The notes beneath the pieces are model-generated. The model did not search any database and was not told the DNA's origin. It saw only the letters and a list, made by a program, of their open reading frames with translations. From Myxococcota bacterium (GTDB taxonomy: Bacteria > Myxococcota_A > Polyangia > Polyangiales > Polyangiaceae), in NCBI GenBank assembly GCA_963169915.1, contig CAUJEM010000125.1, forward strand, positions 26,627 through 90,626: a DNA stretch of 64,000 bases, read 5' to 3'. Position numbers and translations under genes: made by a program. Position 1 is the first letter of the stretch; each line of letters begins with the position of its first letter. This document shows positions 31,228 through 41,318 of the stretch, piece by piece.

Positions 31228-31811
31228 CCAAGGTGGTGCCGCTCGCCATCCCGCCGCGCGCCAGCGCTCGCCAGCACCCCCTGGAGTCGCCCCGGCTGCT
31301 GCTCCAGCCCCTGGACACCACGGACGCCCAGGAGCTCTGGGCTGCCATCGAGGGCTCCCGACAGCACCTGGGGCGCTGGCTGCCGTGGGTCCCCTTCACG
31401 GACTCGCTGACGGCCACCCTGCGCTTCATCGAGGCCAGCGCCATCGACTGGGACACGGGGCGCTCGCTGCGCTACCTCATCAGAGAGCGCGGCTCGCGCA
31501 GGCTGCTCGGGGTGGTCGGGCTCGACGCTTGTGTCCACCTCCACCGCGCCGCCGAGCTCGGCTACTGGCTGAAGCGCGACGTGACGGGGCACGGCTTCAT
31601 GACGGAGGCCGCGCGCACGCTCGTCGACGCGGGCTTTCAGCGCCTGCACCTGCATCGGATCCGCTGCGCCGCCGCGACGGACAACCACGCCAGCCTCCAG
31701 GTCATCGCTCGGCTCGGGTTCCGCTTCGAGGGGCTCGCTCGTCACGCGGAGTGGGTCGACGCTCGCTGGCTCGACCACGCGGTGTTCGCCAAGCTGGCGA
31801 CGGACGACTGA
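31224..31811 (+). CDS. RimJ/RimL-type GNAT acetyltransferase
   Basis: 195 aa. Pattern of the Rim subgroup: ESPRLLLQPL near the start, ELGYWLKRDVTGHGFMTEA (acetyl-CoA site), then RIRCAAATDNHASLQVIARLGF. Such enzymes acetylate N-termini of ribosomal proteins or other amines. It is translationally coupled to the Ser/Thr kinase upstream and is 9 bp from a histidine kinase downstream, so it sits in a signalling operon. Confidence 0.87.
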
Positions 31812-31820
31812 GGGCTCGCG

Positions 31821-33317
31821 ATGACGGCTGTGCGCTCCACGGCAAGCGCCCCCCTCCCCTTCGCGCCCTTGGCCCCGCTGCTGGTGCTGCTGCTCGGCGT
31901 CCTGTCGGCGACGCTGCTCGCTCATCAAGGGACCACGGCGCTCGAGGCGCAGGGGCGGAGCGCGGCGCTCCTGCGCGCCCGGGTCCTCGGCGCGGCGCTC
32001 GCGGCGCGGCTGGCGGGGACGTCACGGGAGCACTTCGCGCCCTTGCTCGAGCGGGCGGCGCGGCGCTCCGGCGCGGAGCTGCTCCTCATCGATCCGGGCG
32101 GGCGCGTGCTCGTGGACGTCAGCTTGACCGCGCCGCCGCCCGCGCAGCTCCGGGCGCTGCTCGCGCGGCCGGAGGGTGACGCCGAGACGCGCCTCGGCGC
32201 CACGCAGTACACGGTCACCGCGCTCCCCGCCCCGCACGCCGAGCTCCGCCTCGCCACCTTCGTCCGCCCTCCGGGCACCCCCTTCGCCAGCAGCTCGCTC
32301 ATCGGCTCGATCGGCGCGCTCACCCTGATGCTCCTCGGCACGGCCGTCCTCGCCGCGCTGTCCATCACGCGTGACGTCAAGCGAGACCTCGCCTTCGCCA
32401 CCGAGCGGATCACCGCCTTGGCCAGCTCCGAGGGCACCCCGGACGCGAGCGCGCTCCCCCTCCGCGGCATCGACCAGGTCGCCGTGCTCACCGCGGCCCT
32501 GGGCGTGCTGGTGGACCGCTTCGGGGCCGCCGAGCAGGCCTACCGCGCCGATCTGGCCCGCGCGCTCGCCTCCGATCGCCAGCGGAGCGCGTTCTTGGCG
32601 GCCCTCAGCCATGAGCTGCGCACCCCCCTCAATTCCATCTTGGGCTTCACGGACGTCTTGCTGGCGGAGGTCGACGGGCCGCTCAGCGAGGAGGCCCGCG
32701 AGAACCTCGAGGTGATCCGCTCGAGCGGCCAGCACCTGCGTGGCCTCATCGCGGACGTGCTGGATCTGACGGCGCTGGAGTCCGGAGAGCTGCACCTCAC
32801 CTGCCACCTCGCCAACGTAGCGGAGGTGGTGGCGGACGTGGTCCGCGAGCAGGAGCTGGCCGCGCGCGACAAGCTGGTCACGCTGCGCCTCGAGACGGAG
32901 CCGGCCATGGCCGAGGTGGACCTCCGGCGCGTCCGACAGATCGCCAGCAACCTCATCGGCAACGCGCTCAAGTTCACCCAGCACGGCGAGGTCCGCGTCC
33001 GCGTGCTGAGGGAGGAGGAGGAGGTCCTGCTCATCGTCGAAGACACGGGCCCCGGGATCGCCGCCGCGGAGCTGCGCGCCATCTTTCAGGTGTTCCGGCA
33101 GTCCGGCGACGCCTCGAGTCGCCACGTCGGGACGGGCCTGGGGCTCGCCATCACCCACCGCCTCGTGCAAATGCACGGCGGGAAGATCGACCTCAAGAGC
33201 GACCTCGGCAAGGGGGCGCGCTTCACCGTGCGCTTCCCCATCCAGGCGGCGAAATTCGTAGACACGCTGGGCTACGGCCGGAGCGTGCTGCGGCAGGTCG
33301 GGACGAGCACGCGATGA
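31821..33317 (+). CDS. Membrane sensor histidine kinase
   Basis: 498 aa. Two membrane helices (about 14-34 and 158-178) flank a periplasmic sensor domain. A HAMP-like linker follows, then HisKA with phospho-His264 in LSHELRTPLN and a complete HATPase (IGNALKF N box, EDTGPGI and GTGLGLAI G boxes). No response regulator is adjacent. It overlaps the next gene, another histidine kinase, by 4 bp (ATGA), so the two are probably made in equal amounts and may pair. Confidence 0.92.
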   Translation: MTAVRSTASAPLPFAPLAPLLVLLLGVLSATLLAHQGTTALEAQGRSAALLRARVLGAALAARLAGTSREHFAPLLERAARRSGAELLLIDPGGRVLVDVSLTAPPPAQLRALLARPEGDAETRLGATQYTVTALPAPHAELRLATFVRPPGTPFASSSLIGSIGALTLMLLGTAVLAALSITRDVKRDLAFATERITALASSEGTPDASALPLRGIDQVAVLTAALGVLVDRFGAAEQAYRADLARALASDRQRSAFLAALSHELRTPLNSILGFTDVLLAEVDGPLSEEARENLEVIRSSGQHLRGLIADVLDLTALESGELHLTCHLANVAEVVADVVREQELAARDKLVTLRLETEPAMAEVDLRRVRQIASNLIGNALKFTQHGEVRVRVLREEEEVLLIVEDTGPGIAAAELRAIFQVFRQSGDASSRHVGTGLGLAITHRLVQMHGGKIDLKSDLGKGARFTVRFPIQAAKFVDTLGYGRSVLRQVGTSTR

Positions 33318-35263
33318 CGTCCGCGCCGCGCGCACCGCTCCGCCGACTGCTGCTCGGCCTCGCGCTGGGCGCCGCCGTCGTCAGCGCGACCATCACCCTG
33401 CTGGTGCCGCCGCTGCTCCTGGTCCGAGGCACGGTCTCCGCCATGTTGCAGCGCTCGCTGATCGTCAGCCTGAGCCTCGGCTACACCATCAGCCTGGGGC
33501 TCATCACGCTGCTCCTCGCTCGCCACGCGGAGGCGGTGCGCGTGCTGACCACGTCACCCTCGCGGGCTCGTGGCTTCGAGCTCCTGGAGCTCGCGGCGCT
33601 CCCTGGGCGGCTGGCGCGGCTCTGGGTCGTCGCCCCGCTCTGCTCGCTCATGGCCAGCCTGCTGTTCGCGGCGCCGGCGGGGGTGGACCTCACCAGCATG
33701 ATCAGCGCGGTGTCCCTGGCCGCGTCCATGCTCATGACCTCGGCGCTCCCGCTGTTCGCCGCGCTGCGCGCGCACATCGGGCACCTGCTCGAGCGAGCTC
33801 CGGCGGACGTCTGGGGAGACCAGCTCCTCGCGCAGGAAGGGAGCGGTCGGCCGGCGCTCTACCTCACGCGGCGCGTGACGCTCGCGGTGGTCGCCCCCGT
33901 GACGCTCCTGGCCCTCGGCGCCGCGCTCATCGAGGGCGCGCACGTCCGACGCGCCGACGAACGGCAGCGAGAGGAGACGGCGCGCGCCGTCGCGCGGGCC
34001 GTGCTGGAGCCGGGCCCCGAGGGCCCCCTCGAAGGCAGCCTGGAGTCAGTCCGAGCTGCGATGAACGCCCACGGGTTCGAGGGGGGCTGGGAGAGCCAAG
34101 CGTCGAGCTACGGCGCCGAGGTGCTCGGCTCGGGTGACGTGCTGCTGCACGTGCCGTTGGACGAGGGGACGGCGATCCTGCGCTTCGCCCCGTCCACCGT
34201 CTGGCCCCTCGATGCAAGGTCCGTCGTCTGGGTGCTCGCCATCCTCGGCCTGGCGAGCTTGAGCGGCCTGTGGCTGGGCCGTGCCCTCCTCAGAGACCTC
34301 CAGCTCGCGACCGAGGCTCTGCGCACGCTCGGGACCGACGCGCTGCTGCTCGGCACTCGCTCCGAGCGCGCTCCCCCCGTCTTTCATGCCGTCGCCGAGC
34401 TCCGCCGCGCCGTCGACAGGCTCGCTGAGCGCTTCGTGGATTTCGCCCAGGGTGAGGAGCGCGCCATCGTGGCGCGGGAGGCGACCACGCGCGCCAGGGG
34501 CCTCTTCTTCGCGAGCGTCAGCCATGACCTCAAGAGCCCGCTGAACGCCATCTTGGGGTTCACCGAGCTGCTCCGGAGCACGGAGCTGCTGACGAGCGGG
34601 CAGCGTGAGAACCTCGCCATCATCGACCGCAGCGGCCGGGAGCTGCTGGCCATGATCGAGACCATCTTGGACTTTGCGCGCGTCGAGGACGGCCAGCTCA
34701 GCCTCTACGTGGAGCCCACGCCGCTGTCCGCCCTGCTCTCGAGCGCCGAGGAGCAAGGCACCCAGCTCGGCGGCAGCGCCACCGTCCCGCTGCAGGTGTC
34801 TCCCCTGGACGTCGACGCCATCATGGACGTAGACCGAGCGCGGCTCGCGCGCGTGCTCGCGGCGTTCATCGGGCACGCCCTCCGTAGCTGTCAAACCCAC
34901 TCCCCGAAGCTCGCCGCCCGGCTCGAGGAGGACACCGTTCGGTTCGTGGTCACGGTGCCCTCCCGCGGCACGTCGGTCGAGTCCCTGCAGGCGCTGCTCG
35001 AGCCCACGCAGGCCGAGGGCGCGAACGTCGAGCGTGGGCTCGCGCTCGCGATCGCCTTGGCGCCGGCGCTGCTCCGGCTCCACGGAGGCACGGTGACGGT
35101 CACGCGGCGCCGCGTCGGAGCGGCCTTCGAGCTGCGCCTCCCGCGCAGCGCGGCGCATGACCCTCCGGCTCGAGCGGAGCCCGCCCCACCACCCAGCAAC
35201 GCTGGGGCGGGCGCGCCTCAGGAGGCCTCGGGCGCCGGTGGTGGCGTCCTCCCAAGAAGCTGA
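33314..35263 (+). CDS. Second histidine kinase, ATPase domain degenerate
   Basis: 649 aa. Several membrane helices at 9-160 and again near 195 and 300 border a periplasmic loop. HisKA is intact with His404 in VSHDLKSPLNA. The HATPase is decayed: the N box reads IGHALRS with His for the catalytic Asn, the D-x-G-x-G box is unrecognisable, and only a GLALAIALAP remnant of G2 remains. It probably cannot autophosphorylate, but its His could be phosphorylated in trans by the preceding kinase. The tail after residue 615 is Pro/Ala-rich. Coupled to the upstream kinase by ATGA. Confidence 0.85.
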   Translation: MTSAPRAPLRRLLLGLALGAAVVSATITLLVPPLLLVRGTVSAMLQRSLIVSLSLGYTISLGLITLLLARHAEAVRVLTTSPSRARGFELLELAALPGRLARLWVVAPLCSLMASLLFAAPAGVDLTSMISAVSLAASMLMTSALPLFAALRAHIGHLLERAPADVWGDQLLAQEGSGRPALYLTRRVTLAVVAPVTLLALGAALIEGAHVRRADERQREETARAVARAVLEPGPEGPLEGSLESVRAAMNAHGFEGGWESQASSYGAEVLGSGDVLLHVPLDEGTAILRFAPSTVWPLDARSVVWVLAILGLASLSGLWLGRALLRDLQLATEALRTLGTDALLLGTRSERAPPVFHAVAELRRAVDRLAERFVDFAQGEERAIVAREATTRARGLFFASVSHDLKSPLNAILGFTELLRSTELLTSGQRENLAIIDRSGRELLAMIETILDFARVEDGQLSLYVEPTPLSALLSSAEEQGTQLGGSATVPLQVSPLDVDAIMDVDRARLARVLAAFIGHALRSCQTHSPKLAARLEEDTVRFVVTVPSRGTSVESLQALLEPTQAEGANVERGLALAIALAPALLRLHGGTVTVTRRRVGAAFELRLPRSAAHDPPARAEPAPPPSNAGAGAPQEASGAGGGVLPRS

Positions 35264-35280
35264 TAGGCCCTGAGCTCATC

Positions 35281-36129
35281 GTGCCCGCACCGCTGCCCAC
35301 CCAGCCACCTCAGGGGCGCCGGCCTCGGCTCGGCCTCGCCCCACAGTGCCTGCTGCTGGCGCTCTCGGTCACCGCGCCACTCACCGCCGCGCCTCCCGAC
35401 GCACCTCCGGCCACCGCGCCACCCGCGGAGGAGAGCACGCCGCCGGCGCCACGCTGGTGCGTGGACTCCCAGGAGCAGCTCGAGAGCCAGAGCTGCGTCG
35501 CGAACGTCGACGCAGAAGAAGACACGCTCATCCTGTTTTTGCACGGGGTCATCGCGCCGGACACGACCTGGCAGTGGACCCAGCAGCGCGCCGCGGCGCG
35601 CGCCGGCCAGCGCCACCACGCGGTGGTGCTCAGCCCGCGAGGGCGGCGCGGGCACGGGCCGCGCGGGATGGAAGACTGGTGGACGTGGCCCACCAGCGCC
35701 AAGGCCCAGTCCTTGCTCGAGCAGGAGCTGCTCGCCGAGTGGCGACGGGACCTCCAGCAGCTCGAGCAGCGGCGCGAGCGCCCCTTTCAGCGGGTGTACG
35801 TGCTCGGCTTCTCCAACGGCGCCTACTACGCGACCTCCCTGGCGCTGCGCGGCGCGTTCGCAGCCGATGGCTACGGCCTCTTCGCTGGCGGCGCCGCCGG
35901 CGCCTGGCTCGAGCGCAGCGCCAAGCGCCTCCAGCGCCGCCCCCCCATCTACGTCGGCTGGGGCAGCCAAGACCGGGCGCGCCGTGATCCGTCAGGGCTG
36001 CTGCGGCTCCTCCGCGCGCTAGGCTGGCCTGCTGCGGGGCAGGAGCGCAAGCAGGTGGGGCACACCATGACCGACTCCATGGTGGACGCGGCCTTCACGC
36101 TCTTCCACGCGCGCCAGCGTGAGCGCTAG
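35281..36129 (+). CDS. Exported alpha/beta hydrolase
   Basis: 282 aa. Signal peptide (about 15-37) with PLTAA cleavage region, then a Pro-rich spacer. The hydrolase fold has an LFLHGV oxyanion strand, nucleophile elbow GFSNGAYY near 180 and a late His in KQVGHTMTDSM. This resembles the esterase/PHB-depolymerase-like group. Two Cys (WCVDS and SCVAN) may form a disulfide. Starts at GTG 35281, 17 bp after the kinase stop. Substrate unknown. Confidence 0.75.
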   Translation: MPAPLPTQPPQGRRPRLGLAPQCLLLALSVTAPLTAAPPDAPPATAPPAEESTPPAPRWCVDSQEQLESQSCVANVDAEEDTLILFLHGVIAPDTTWQWTQQRAAARAGQRHHAVVLSPRGRRGHGPRGMEDWWTWPTSAKAQSLLEQELLAEWRRDLQQLEQRRERPFQRVYVLGFSNGAYYATSLALRGAFAADGYGLFAGGAAGAWLERSAKRLQRRPPIYVGWGSQDRARRDPSGLLRLLRALGWPAAGQERKQVGHTMTDSMVDAAFTLFHARQRER

Positions 36130-36197
36130 CGCGACCGTCGGCGCGCCGGGGCCCCACCGACCTCATGGGGGCATCGACCACGCGTCGGCCGCGCGGC

Positions 36198-38306
36198 TCA
36201 GCGCACCATCCGGATGCGCGCGTCCACGGCGATGGCGCCCGTGGGGGTGGCGATGACCGGGTTCAGATCCAGCTCGACGAGCTCGGGATGCTCTTCCACG
36301 AGCTGACTCACGCGCAAGAGCAGCTCGACGAGCGCCGCCTTCTTCACCACGGGCCCCGACCGGAAGCCCTCGAGCAGGGCCTTGCCGCGGATGGCCCCCA
36401 GCATGTCGGTGGCGTCGTCCGCGCTGACCGGCGCAGCGCGGAACACCACGTCGCGCAGCAGCTCCACCTGCAGGCCACCGAGCCCGAAGCCTACCAGATG
36501 ACCAAACTGTTCGTCGCGGGTGGCCCCCACGAAGGTCTCCACCCCGCCCGTCACCAGCTCTTGCAGGAGCACGCCCTCCAATTCCCCAGCGCGCCCTAGC
36601 GCCGCGAGGCGAGCCTCGAGCTCGGCGTAGGCCGCGCGCAGCTCCTGTTCGTCCCGTAGGCCGACGCGCACGCCGCCGACGTCGCTCTTGTGGAGGATGG
36701 TGCTGGAGACCAGCTTGAAGACGAGCGGATAGCCCACCCGTCCGGCCTTGGAGACGGCGTCGTCGACGCCGTGCGCGACCGCCTGGCGCGGCGTCGGGAT
36801 GCCATAGGCCTCGAGGAGCCGGCGCACGCGCTCCGGGGAGAGCCAGCGCGCTCCCGTCTCCTCCTGGAGCTGCTCCGCGAGGACGCCCTGCGCGGCGCTC
36901 CGATCCACGGACAGCGGCGGGAGGAGCGCGGGGACGCGCTCCCGGTACACCCCGTAGCGCGCCGCGCGCGCCAGCGCCGCGGCGGCAGCCTCCGGGAAGG
37001 CGTAGGTGACGACGCCGTGCTGGCGTAGGTGCTCGAGCGCCTCCGGCACCCCTTGGCTGCCCATGAAGCAGGCCGCGACCGGCTTGGGGCTGCCCTCGGC
37101 GACGCGGGTCACCGCGCGCGCCACGTCGAGCGCCGCCGTCACGATGGGCGTGACGAACAGCACCAGCACCGAGCCGATGGTCTCGTCCGCCAAGAGCAGG
37201 CGCAGGCTCCGCTCGTAGTCCTCTGCCGTGGCGCTCGCGATCATGTCCACCGGGTTGCCCACCGAGGCCGCGGCCGGGAGGTACTCGCGCAGGGCCGCGC
37301 GCGTCGGCTCGGCGAGCGGTGGGACGGCGAGGCCGCGCGTCTCGCAAGCGTCCGTCGCCATGATCCCCGGGCCCCCAGCGTTGGTGAGGATCGCCACCCG
37401 GGGGCCCGCAGGCACGGGCTGGGACGCCAAGAGCATCCCGACGTCGAACAGCTCATGGATGGTGTCGGTCCGGACGACCCCACACTGCCCGAGCACCGCG
37501 TCGACCGCCACGTCGAGCCCCGCGAGCGCGCCCGTGTGGGAGCTGGCGGCGCGGCGCCCCGCCTCCGTGCGGCCGCTCTTGACGAGCGCGATGGGCTTGT
37601 GCCGCGACACGCGCCGGGCAGTCTCCATGAAGCGCCGGGGCTCTCCGAGGTTCTCCAGGTACAGCAGGATGACCTTCGTGTCAGGATCGTGCTCCCAGTA
37701 CTCCAAGAGATCCGCCGCGGACACGTCCGCTCGATTCCCGATGCTGACGAAGGAGGAGACGCCCATCCCCACCTCCTTGGCCAGATCCAAGATGGCGAGC
37801 CCCAGCGCGCCCGATTGTGAGCAGACCGCGACCCCACCGAAGGGAGGGAAGTGCGGGGCGAAGGTCGCGTCGAGCCGCACCTCGGGGTTCGCGTTGAGCA
37901 CGCCCAGGCAGTTGGGCCCCACGACCCGCATGCCGTAGCGCTCCGCGCACGCCACGAGCTCAGCCTGCAGCGCCACGCCCTCCGGCCCCGTCTCGCCGAA
38001 GCCCGCGCTGATCACGACGAGCGCGCGCACGCCCTTCCGCCCACAGGCCTCCGCGGCGATCAGCACCTCGCGCGCCGGGATCACCAGCACCGCGAGGTCC
38101 ACGTCGTCCGGGATGGCCTCCACGCTGGGGTAGGCGCGCACCGACTGCACCACCGCCGACCGGGCGCTCACCGGGTAGACCGCCCCCTGAAAGCCACGCT
38201 CGAGCAGGTTGTGGAAGACCTCCGCGGAGATGCTGCCGCGGCGACGCGCGGCGCCGATGACCGCCACGGAGCGGGGACGAAAGAGCGAGTGGAGGGGCGC
38301 CGTCAT
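36198..38306 (-). CDS. ADP-forming acyl-CoA (acetate-CoA) synthetase-like protein
   Basis: 702 aa single-chain enzyme of the ACD/Pat-like superfamily. Order: CoA-binding domain (SVAVIGAARRRGSISAEVF), succinyl-CoA-synthetase-like domain (VVGPNCLGVLN, GRTEAGRRAASSHTGALAG with the phospho-His in SSHTGAL), then an ATP-grasp subdomain (YPLVFKLVSSTILHKSDVGGV). No GNAT domain is fused, so it is not the Pat protein acetyltransferase form. ATG 38306 matches the domain start. Divergent from blaI, with one operator in the shared promoter gap. Confidence 0.9.
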   Translation of the reverse strand: MTAPLHSLFRPRSVAVIGAARRRGSISAEVFHNLLERGFQGAVYPVSARSAVVQSVRAYPSVEAIPDDVDLAVLVIPAREVLIAAEACGRKGVRALVVISAGFGETGPEGVALQAELVACAERYGMRVVGPNCLGVLNANPEVRLDATFAPHFPPFGGVAVCSQSGALGLAILDLAKEVGMGVSSFVSIGNRADVSAADLLEYWEHDPDTKVILLYLENLGEPRRFMETARRVSRHKPIALVKSGRTEAGRRAASSHTGALAGLDVAVDAVLGQCGVVRTDTIHELFDVGMLLASQPVPAGPRVAILTNAGGPGIMATDACETRGLAVPPLAEPTRAALREYLPAAASVGNPVDMIASATAEDYERSLRLLLADETIGSVLVLFVTPIVTAALDVARAVTRVAEGSPKPVAACFMGSQGVPEALEHLRQHGVVTYAFPEAAAAALARAARYGVYRERVPALLPPLSVDRSAAQGVLAEQLQEETGARWLSPERVRRLLEAYGIPTPRQAVAHGVDDAVSKAGRVGYPLVFKLVSSTILHKSDVGGVRVGLRDEQELRAAYAELEARLAALGRAGELEGVLLQELVTGGVETFVGATRDEQFGHLVGFGLGGLQVELLRDVVFRAAPVSADDATDMLGAIRGKALLEGFRSGPVVKKAALVELLLRVSQLVEEHPELVELDLNPVIATPTGAIAVDARIRMVR

Positions 38307-38377
38307 GGGGCCCCGTGTAGCGCGCTCCGCGGGGCTTGTCCGCACCGAGCGCCCGCGCTCCAGCGCCGCTTGCCATC

Positions 38378-38394
38378 TACTATTGTACGTAGTA
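38378..38394. promoter_or_regulatory. BlaI-type operator O1 upstream of blaI-like gene
   Basis: TACTATTGTACGTAGTA, 17 bp, has dyad arms TACTA/TAGTA and ends 15 bp before the regulator's ATG. BlaI/MecI/CopY-family repressors bind TACTA/TAGTA-type dyads. Nearly the same sequence (15 of 17 bp) recurs at 39884, which strongly suggests shared control. Confidence 0.75.
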
Positions 38395-38409
38395 GTACCT
38401 AGCACGCGC

Positions 38410-38821
<412 letters not shown>

Positions 38822-38829
<8 letters not shown>

Positions 38830-39841
38830 GGCCATCTTCCCAGTGCTCGGCACGATCTTCGTGCTGGCCGTGGTGCTCCCCGTGAGCGCGCTGCTCACCA
38901 AGGGGGCGCTGCTCGCGCTCGAGCGGAGCCCATGGAACAGCCCTCTGCACGGGCTCGAGGGACGCTACCTGCTGCTCACCGGCTCCAGCGCGCTGCCCCT
39001 CGCGTGGTTCCTCTCGGCCGGGGTCCACCAGACGGAGACGGGCAGCTCACTGAGCTGCCTGCTGGACCACCACACCGCGGCGCTCTGCTTCGAGCCCGCG
39101 TTCTTCACGGCCACGCTCGTGCTCGCGCTCTTCAGCGTGGGCGCCCGCGTCCTCCGTCGTCACCGGGGCGCCCCCAGCTCCCGCTCGGCCAGCGCGCGCG
39201 CGCTCGCCCTGCGCCTGGAGGCGCTCATCGCGCGCACGCCGGCGCTCGGCCCGCTCCGCGGGCGCACCGTGGTCACCGAGCTTGGCGGCCACGCGCTCGG
39301 CACGCAGGGGCTGCTCGTGCGGCGCGTGGCGGTGGGGGTCCACTTCGCGGCGACGCTCTCGGATGAGCTGCTCGCCAGCGCGCTCGCGCACGAGCTCGAG
39401 CACGTGCGCGCCTTCGATCCGCTGCGGTACGTGGCGCTCGAGCTGGCGCTCGCGCTCAACCCGCTCGGCCACCGGCTGCTCGGTCGCCACGCGGCGGCGT
39501 GGAGGGGCGCGCGCGAGGCCCACTGTGATCGCGAAGCCGTGCTGCATGGCGCCGCGCCGCTGGCGCTCGCCAGCGCGCTCCTCCGCGCCGCGCGGCCCGG
39601 CCCCTCGGAGGCCGTGGCGCTCGGCGCCGCCGACGCCTCCCTGCTCAGGCTCCGGGTCGGCCTCCTGCTCGCCTTCGCGGAGCACCGCCCCACGCGGTGC
39701 TGCCGCCGCGGCAGATCGGGGCTCCAGCTCGCCGTCGCGGTGTTGGCCCTGACGCTCATCTCACCCCACCAGACGGGCACCGCGGCGCTCGATCTCCTCC
39801 ACGTCGGCGCGGAGCGCGCGCTGTCTTACCTCTGGTCCTGA
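38822..39841 (+). CDS. M56 (BlaR1-like) membrane metalloprotease
   Basis: 339 aa from GTG 38822. Membrane helices near 8-28, 44-62 and 88-108, then the zinc-protease motif ALAHELEHVRAFDPL (HExxH about 200-204) and a late downstream acidic ligand region (AREAHCDREAV). A C-terminal membrane helix follows. It has no penicillin-binding sensor domain. In the BlaR1 paradigm the protease leads to repressor inactivation. Here, placed before an efflux operon, it may transmit a metal or envelope signal to the BlaI-type repressor. Confidence 0.88.
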
Positions 39842-39848
39842 GCCCTCG

Positions 39849-41318
39849 ATGCCGAGCCTCCTCTGCCTCCGCGCCCTCCCATCTACTATTCAACGTAGTA
39901 ATAGCCTGCTGGTGGCCGTGGCCACGCTCGCCTCGATCGGCTGCGCCGGCGCCTCGGCGGCACCCCCCTCCACCGCGACGCCCTCCCAGGCCCCCTCCGC
40001 CGAGCTCACCGGTGAGGCCCCCCCGCCGCACCTCCGCGCGGCCGCAGGCGACCACCAGGGCCAGCCCCACGTCGGGGCGTCCGGCAGCCCGATCGATCCT
40101 CACGCGAGCGCCGAGGTCACGCTCGAGGCGCTGCTCGCCTACGCGGATCGTCGCTCCCCCGTGCTGAGCGTCGCGCGCAGCACCCGCTCGCGCGCCGAGG
40201 CGGAGCGGCTCGCGGCGAGGGTGCTCGCGCCCGCCAACCCTGAGCTCAGCGTCGCCCTCGGCGCTCGCCTCCGGTCGCCAGCGAGCGGGCTCGACGTGGA
40301 GCTTGGTCTGATGCAGACGCTCCAGATCGCGGGCGAGCGAGGGCTGCGCATGACCGCGGCGGATCGGCTCAAGGCGCTGACGGACGCGGAGATCGAGCAG
40401 CTCCGCTGGGCCGTCCATTGTGACGTCCACGCGGCGTTTCACCGCGCGCTCGTCGACCAGGATCGAGCGCGCTTGGCCGAGCGCATGGTCGAGTTTCAGC
40501 GCGAGGTCCTCGGCATCGTCCAGCGCCAGATCGCCGCGGGCGAGACGGCGCCGCTCACCCTGCGCTTGGCGCAGGCCGAGGTGGCGCAGGCCGAGCAGGT
40601 CCTCGTGGGTGCGGAGCAGGCGCTGCGCGCCTCACGCCTCCGGCTGGCCCTGCTCTCCGGATGGCCGGTGCAGACTCCGCCACGGCCCTCCGGCACGGTG
40701 GACCCACCGCGCGAGCCTCCTCCCCTCGAGCGGCTCGTCACCGTGGCACGCCAGCGCCTCCCCAGCTTGCGCGTCGGCGTGGCCCGCGTGCGTGAGGCGC
40801 AGGCGAGGCGCGCGCTCGCGGACCGAGAGGCGTTTCCGCAGCCCTCCGTCGGCGTCCAGTACCGGCGCGAGGGCGGCGGCGCGGGTGAAGGTCCACGGGA
40901 CGTCCTGCTCGGCGCGCTCTCCCTGCCCCTGCCCAGCTGGAACACCGGGCAGGGCGCGCGCGCCCGGGCGCGCGCGGAAGTGATGATCGCGAGCCGAGAG
41001 CTCGACGCCGCCGAGCGCCTCCTCGCAGGCCAGATCGCCGAAGCCCACAGCGAGGTGGTGGCGGCCGCCGCGCGCACGCGCGCCTACGGCGACGAGATCT
41101 TACCTCGCTTCGAAGAGAACCTCACCCTGCTCCGCCGCTCCTTCGAGCTCGGGGAGATCGATCTCTTGGCGCTGTCCACGGGCCGCGAGCGCTTCTTGAG
41201 GATCCAGAGCGACGCGCTGCTGGCCCAGCAAGACTACTTCGTGGCCTTGGCCAGCCTCGAGCGGGTGGTCGGCGTCGATCTCTGGCACGATCACCACGAG
41301 CTCGGGGGTGCGCCGTGA
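39849..41318 (+). CDS. TolC/CzcC-type outer-membrane efflux channel
   Basis: 489 aa. The CzcC-like pattern is clear: two helical hairpin repeats with LAARVLAPANPELSVALG, LMQTLQIAGERGLR and a mirrored second half (LRRSFELGEIDLLALSTGR). A lipoprotein signal ends at LASIGC. The start is uncertain: from ATG 39849 the n-region is unusually long and operator O2 (39884-39900) would lie inside it, whereas GTG 39912 would leave only a very short leader. It is the first structural gene of the efflux operon, and overlaps the adaptor gene by 4 bp (GTGA). Confidence 0.88.
   Translation: MPSLLCLRALPSTIQRSNSLLVAVATLASIGCAGASAAPPSTATPSQAPSAELTGEAPPPHLRAAAGDHQGQPHVGASGSPIDPHASAEVTLEALLAYADRRSPVLSVARSTRSRAEAERLAARVLAPANPELSVALGARLRSPASGLDVELGLMQTLQIAGERGLRMTAADRLKALTDAEIEQLRWAVHCDVHAAFHRALVDQDRARLAERMVEFQREVLGIVQRQIAAGETAPLTLRLAQAEVAQAEQVLVGAEQALRASRLRLALLSGWPVQTPPRPSGTVDPPREPPPLERLVTVARQRLPSLRVGVARVREAQARRALADREAFPQPSVGVQYRREGGGAGEGPRDVLLGALSLPLPSWNTGQGARARARAEVMIASRELDAAERLLAGQIAEAHSEVVAAAARTRAYGDEILPRFEENLTLLRRSFELGEIDLLALSTGRERFLRIQSDALLAQQDYFVALASLERVVGVDLWHDHHELGGAP
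39884..39900. promoter_or_regulatory. BlaI-type operator O2 at the efflux operon head
   Basis: TACTATTCAACGTAGTA has the same arms and spacing as O1 (38378), differing only at the central two bases; both are preceded by CCATC. It lies at the start of the efflux channel gene, or just upstream if GTG 39912 is the true start. Predicts direct repression of the pump operon by the BlaI-like protein. Confidence 0.72.

Noticed and set aside
36198..38306. Pat-type protein acetyltransferase
   Set aside because: The CoA-ligase domains are present but no GNAT domain is fused at either end.
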